A DNA stretch of 64,000 bases from positions 1-64,000 of the forward strand of contig DCYB01000001.1 in assembly GCA_002331385.1 (NCBI GenBank), given 5' to 3'. Of the stretch, positions 61,100 to 64,000 are shown piece after piece. The DNA is from Comamonadaceae bacterium UBA2121 (GTDB taxonomy: Bacteria; Pseudomonadota; Gammaproteobacteria; Burkholderiales; Burkholderiaceae_C). The number at the start of each line of letters is the position of its first letter. The first letter of the stretch is position 1. Under the pieces are notes generated by a model. It saw nothing but the letters and a program-made list of their open reading frames with translations. It did no database searches and was not told where the DNA came from. The position numbers were made by a program, and so were the translations under genes.

Positions 61100-62570
61100 A
61101 CGCTCTGAATCCGCGACGTCAGTGTCACACCCGGAGGCCGCGCTCAAAGGTTTCTGGCAGCTTGTGCACGGCCCACTCGTGCACTGGGCACGCACCCGGC
61201 CCGACGCCATCGCGCTGGAGAACGAATCGCAGCGCCTCAGCTACTCGGACCTGCATGCGCAGGTGCTGCAACGCAGTGCCGCCATCGTGCAGCAGCAGTT
61301 GCCCCGCATGGTGCTCTGCGACGCCGCCAACGGAACGCTGGCCACGGTGATCGAGTTTCTCGCCGTCATCCACAGTGGCCGCTGCGCCGCCGTGAGCGAT
61401 CCGCAATGGCCCGCCGACGTGCACCAACGCATCACGCAATCGCTGCCGACTACGCCGTGCACCGTGCACGAAGCTGCGCCCGACAGCGCGTTCTATACCG
61501 GCTTCACCTCCGGCAGCACGGGCCTGCCCAAGGGCTTCATGCGCCATCACCGCTCCTGGAGCGAGAGCTTTCGCGTGAGTCTGGCGGACTTCGGCGCCGT
61601 CGCAGGTGAACGCATGCTGTCGCCCGGCCGCATGTCGCATTCGCTGTTCCTCTTTGGTGTGATGCAGGCGCTGTGGTGCGGCTCGGGCGCCATCGTGCAG
61701 GAGCAGTTTTCGGCGCTGCGTTGTCTGAAGACGCTGCGCGACGCCGCCGTGCCCGCGCTTGTGGCCGTGCCCAGTCAGTTGCTGCTGATGCTGCAATGGG
61801 CGCAGCAACGCGCCCTGCCGCCGATAGACGCCGTGCGCTTCATCATGATCAGCGGCGCGCGCTGGATGCGCTCGCGCACCGCAGAACTGCAAGCGCTCTT
61901 CCCCCATGCCCGCATCGTGGAGTTCTACGGCGCATCCGAGGCCAGTTTCATCGCCTGGATGGACGCCGACGAAGACGCCCCACCGCAGGCCGTGGGCCGC
62001 GCCTTCAGCAACGTGGAGCTGTCGATCCGCCCCACACCCACAGACGCGCCCGGCACCGGTCTCATCTACATGCGCAGCCCCATGCATTTCATGGACTACG
62101 TGGGCGAGCACGTCGACCGCACCGGCGTGCTGCGCGACGGCGATTGGCTGTCCGTGCGCGACATGGGCTGCATCGATGCTCGCGGGCTGCTGCATCTCGT
62201 TGGACGGCAAAACCGCATGATCGTCACCAGCGGCAAAAACCTGTTTCCCGAAGAACTGGAAAACCTGCTGCAGGACCATCCCGCCATCGCGCGCGCCTCG
62301 GTGCATGGTGTGCACGACGCGCTGCGCGGCATGCAGATTCAGGCCATCGTGCAATGGCGCGCCGACGCCGCCACCATAGTCGATCTGGCCTGCGTGACCC
62401 AGTGGCTGCGCGCACGCACCGAGCACTTCAAGCTACCGCGCCTCTGGTGGGTTTGCCATGAGTGGCCGCACACCAGCAGCGGCAAAACCGATCACCGGCA
62501 ACTGGCGCACATGCTGGAGCAGACGCTGGCGGGCAATGCCATCTTGCAGCCCTGGAATGGCACGCCATGA
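61092..62570 (+). CDS. Acyl-CoA-synthetase-like adenylate-forming enzyme in the bioMNY operon
   Basis: This ANL-superfamily protein of about 492 residues activates a carboxylate as an acyl-AMP. The P-loop is YTGFTSGSTGLPKGFMRHHR and the A5 motif is IVEFYGASEASFIAW. The A8 hinge is near GRQNRMIVTSGKNLFPEELE, and the A10 Lys is in TSSGKTDHRQL. The acid substrate cannot be read. Translation probably begins at GTG 61092, overlapping the bioY stop (GTGATTGA). The stop overlaps the thiolase ATG. Location in a biotin-transport operon suggests a role in biotin precursor or acyl-chain metabolism. Confidence 0.88.
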   Translation: MIERSESATSVSHPEAALKGFWQLVHGPLVHWARTRPDAIALENESQRLSYSDLHAQVLQRSAAIVQQQLPRMVLCDAANGTLATVIEFLAVIHSGRCAAVSDPQWPADVHQRITQSLPTTPCTVHEAAPDSAFYTGFTSGSTGLPKGFMRHHRSWSESFRVSLADFGAVAGERMLSPGRMSHSLFLFGVMQALWCGSGAIVQEQFSALRCLKTLRDAAVPALVAVPSQLLLMLQWAQQRALPPIDAVRFIMISGARWMRSRTAELQALFPHARIVEFYGASEASFIAWMDADEDAPPQAVGRAFSNVELSIRPTPTDAPGTGLIYMRSPMHFMDYVGEHVDRTGVLRDGDWLSVRDMGCIDARGLLHLVGRQNRMIVTSGKNLFPEELENLLQDHPAIARASVHGVHDALRGMQIQAIVQWRADAATIVDLACVTQWLRARTEHFKLPRLWWVCHEWPHTSSGKTDHRQLAHMLEQTLAGNAILQPWNGTP

Positions 62571-63745
62571 AAGACGCACCAGCCATCGTGGCATGGGCGC
62601 GCAGCGCAGTCACTCCGGTCGGCGGTGGACTGAGCCGCTTGCAGCCGCACGACATCGGCGCGCCCATCGTGCAGGCCTTGCTGCAACGCGCAGGCATCGA
62701 CGCGCAGCAGGTTGATGCCATCGTGCTGGGTAATGCTCTGGGCGCGGGCGGCAACCCGGCACGCATGACGGCACTGGCCGCAGGACTTGCGCGCCATTGC
62801 GCCGCGCTGACCATTGACACGCAATGCTGCGCCGGGCTCGACGCACTCGCGGTTGCCGCGGGCTTAATCCAGTCCGGTCAGGCCGACATCGTGATCGCTG
62901 GCGGCGTGGAGGCATGGAGCCGCGCACCCATCCGCATGACGCGACCGTTGCACGCAGATGAAGCACCGATCGCCTATGAGCGCCCGCCCTTCTCGCCCGA
63001 TCCCGCGCAAGACCCCGACCTGCTCCACGCAGCCGCTGAACACGCCTCGGAGCGCGGCTACACGCGCGCACAGCAGGATGCCTATGCCCTGCACAGCCAC
63101 CAACGCGCCCATGCGCTGATCGACCCGGACATCGTCCCGATCGCAGGCCAAAGCCGGGACACCTACCCGCGCCAGATCACCGCAGAACGCGCAGCGCGCA
63201 TGCCGGTGATTGCACAGGGCCTGAGCGCGCTGAGCATTTCCGCCAAGGCCGATGGCGCTGCCATGGTGCTGGTGGCCTCGCCCCAGGCTTGCCAGCGTCT
63301 GGCTCTGCCAACACGTGCGCGCTGGGTTGCCAGCGCCAGCGTGGGCGCGGATCCGGCCATGCCACTGACCGCCGCCGCCACGGCAGCACAGCGCGCCATG
63401 GCCAGCGCGGCCCACTGCCTCGCACTGCCCACATTGGATGCGCGCGCGCTGCACGCCATCGAGCTGCACGATGCGTTTGCCGCGCAAGGGCTGTCGTTCT
63501 GCGCGGCGCTCGACATTCCGCCCCAGCAGATCAACACCGGCGGCGGCGGCATCGCACGCGGCCATCCGATCGGCGCGTCCGGTGCCATCGCATTGGTGCG
63601 CTTGTTGGGCACGCTGAACGCCCGCCCTCTTCTCACCACATCGACCGACCCGCTCCAGCCCGTTGCGAGATTAGGTCTGGCCGCCATTGCAGGTGCAGGC
63701 GGCCTGGGCGCGGCCTGCGTCATTCACATGGAGGCTCCCCATTGA
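62567..63745 (+). CDS. Thiolase-family protein with a non-standard active site
   Basis: This 392-residue thiolase-fold protein has the nucleophile Cys in TIDTQCCAGLDALAVAAGLI. The C-terminal His motif is normal (GGGIARGHPIGASGA). The usual NEAF is HDAF (AIELHDAFAAQGLSF), as in SCP2-like thiolases, and the second catalytic Cys motif CxGGG reads IAGAGGLGAACV, with Ala in place of Cys. Condensation or thiolysis might therefore be altered. It overlaps the synthetase stop (ATGA) and the nitroreductase start (TTGA), so all three are coupled. Confidence 0.88.
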   Translation: MKDAPAIVAWARSAVTPVGGGLSRLQPHDIGAPIVQALLQRAGIDAQQVDAIVLGNALGAGGNPARMTALAAGLARHCAALTIDTQCCAGLDALAVAAGLIQSGQADIVIAGGVEAWSRAPIRMTRPLHADEAPIAYERPPFSPDPAQDPDLLHAAAEHASERGYTRAQQDAYALHSHQRAHALIDPDIVPIAGQSRDTYPRQITAERAARMPVIAQGLSALSISAKADGAAMVLVASPQACQRLALPTRARWVASASVGADPAMPLTAAATAAQRAMASAAHCLALPTLDARALHAIELHDAFAAQGLSFCAALDIPPQQINTGGGGIARGHPIGASGAIALVRLLGTLNARPLLTTSTDPLQPVARLGLAAIAGAGGLGAACVIHMEAPH

Positions 63746-64000
63746 GCGCCCTTCCCATTGCCCCTGCTGCTTCGCCCGATCCGCTGCACTTTTTGCATCA
63801 GCGCCGCTCGACCCGCGCGTTCACCACGCAGGCCGTTGATCCCTCGTTGCTGGAGCGTTTGCTGATCGCCGCGCGCGCAGCGCCCAGCGGCGCAAATCTC
63901 CAGCCGGGACGGTTCATTCAGGTACAAGGGGCTGCACGCGAGCGACTCACGCAGGCGTTGTTGCACGACTTTGAAAGCGGCGCACCCGAGCGCGAGGACT
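63742..64000 (+). CDS. Nitroreductase-family flavoprotein (3' end beyond window)
   Basis: About 86 residues of a nitroreductase-family FMN enzyme are visible: FLHQRRSTRAFTTQAVDPSL and LLIAARAAPSGANLQPGRF are the FMN-binding N-terminal signatures. The TTG start at 63742 has GGAGG seven bases upstream and overlaps the thiolase stop. There is no ATG at this point. It extends the bio operon by one gene, and whether more follow is outside the window. Confidence 0.85.
   Translation, partial: MSALPIAPAASPDPLHFLHQRRSTRAFTTQAVDPSLLERLLIAARAAPSGANLQPGRFIQVQGAARERLTQALLHDFESGAPERED

Noticed and set aside
1..64000. CRISPR arrays, insertion sequences, prophage genes, tRNA or rRNA genes
   Set aside because: No regularly spaced repeats, transposase, integrase or phage signatures, and no cloverleaf or rRNA sequence were recognised.

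Overview
The window is a high-GC, tightly packed chromosomal segment that reads as a betaproteobacterium of the Burkholderiales, most likely Comamonadaceae. The support is the gene content: a Bug-family solute receptor, DUF2242, DUF2325 and DUF2189 proteins, BioMNY, an AcnD/PrpF-type methylcitrate pathway, a BbZIP-like metal transporter and a BaeSR-RND module. I see no rRNA, tRNA, insertion sequence, prophage or CRISPR array. The content is core and accessory metabolism with several informative regulatory regions.

Layout. 1-4.0 kb (minus): the start of etfB, an MscS channel, a crotonase-fold protein and a class II histone-deacetylase-like amidohydrolase. 4.0-8.1 kb (plus): a MoxR ATPase / DUF58 / TgpA-like transglutaminase operon, then a Bcr/CflA exporter. 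9.4-15.6 kb: a branched-chain-amino-acid-type receptor, a DUF2242 lipoprotein, a small heat shock protein, tsaD, a CBS protein and a DUF937 protein. 14.8-23.9 kb: a BaeSR-like two-component system divergent from a complete tripartite RND efflux operon. 23.9-27.1 kb: an SDR-fold protein, then a DUF2325 / Mn-type superoxide dismutase / ZIP operon behind a Fur-box-like site.

27.1-37.7 kb is a propionate/2-methylcitrate island. An XRE/ScfR-type regulator is divergent from prpC-acnD-prpF across an array of TTCGCAAA-type half-sites. About 1 kb further on, a sigma-54 activator of the PrpR family is divergent from a PrpB-like lyase that carries a near-consensus -24/-12 promoter. Two unrelated regulator types therefore serve one pathway region. 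A 25-codon membrane peptide gene with a strong ribosome binding site lies between the two parts.

38-49 kb: a membrane acyltransferase behind a long leader that resembles a c-di-GMP-I (GEMM) riboswitch, argA, a Bug receptor divergent from a MarR regulator, a DUF2189 protein, a GST, a class A beta-lactamase and arcD-arcA. 49-58.7 kb: a small secreted protein, dsbB, the sbp/cysTWA sulfate importer with an intercistronic terminator, a LysR regulator divergent from azoR, a DEAD-box helicase and an LrgAB pair.

59.1-64 kb (plus): bioM-bioN-bioY runs with overlapping or nearly overlapping ends into an acyl-CoA-synthetase-like protein, an unusual thiolase and a nitroreductase. This linkage of a biotin transporter with an acyl-activating enzyme and a thiolase is the best candidate here for an incompletely described system.
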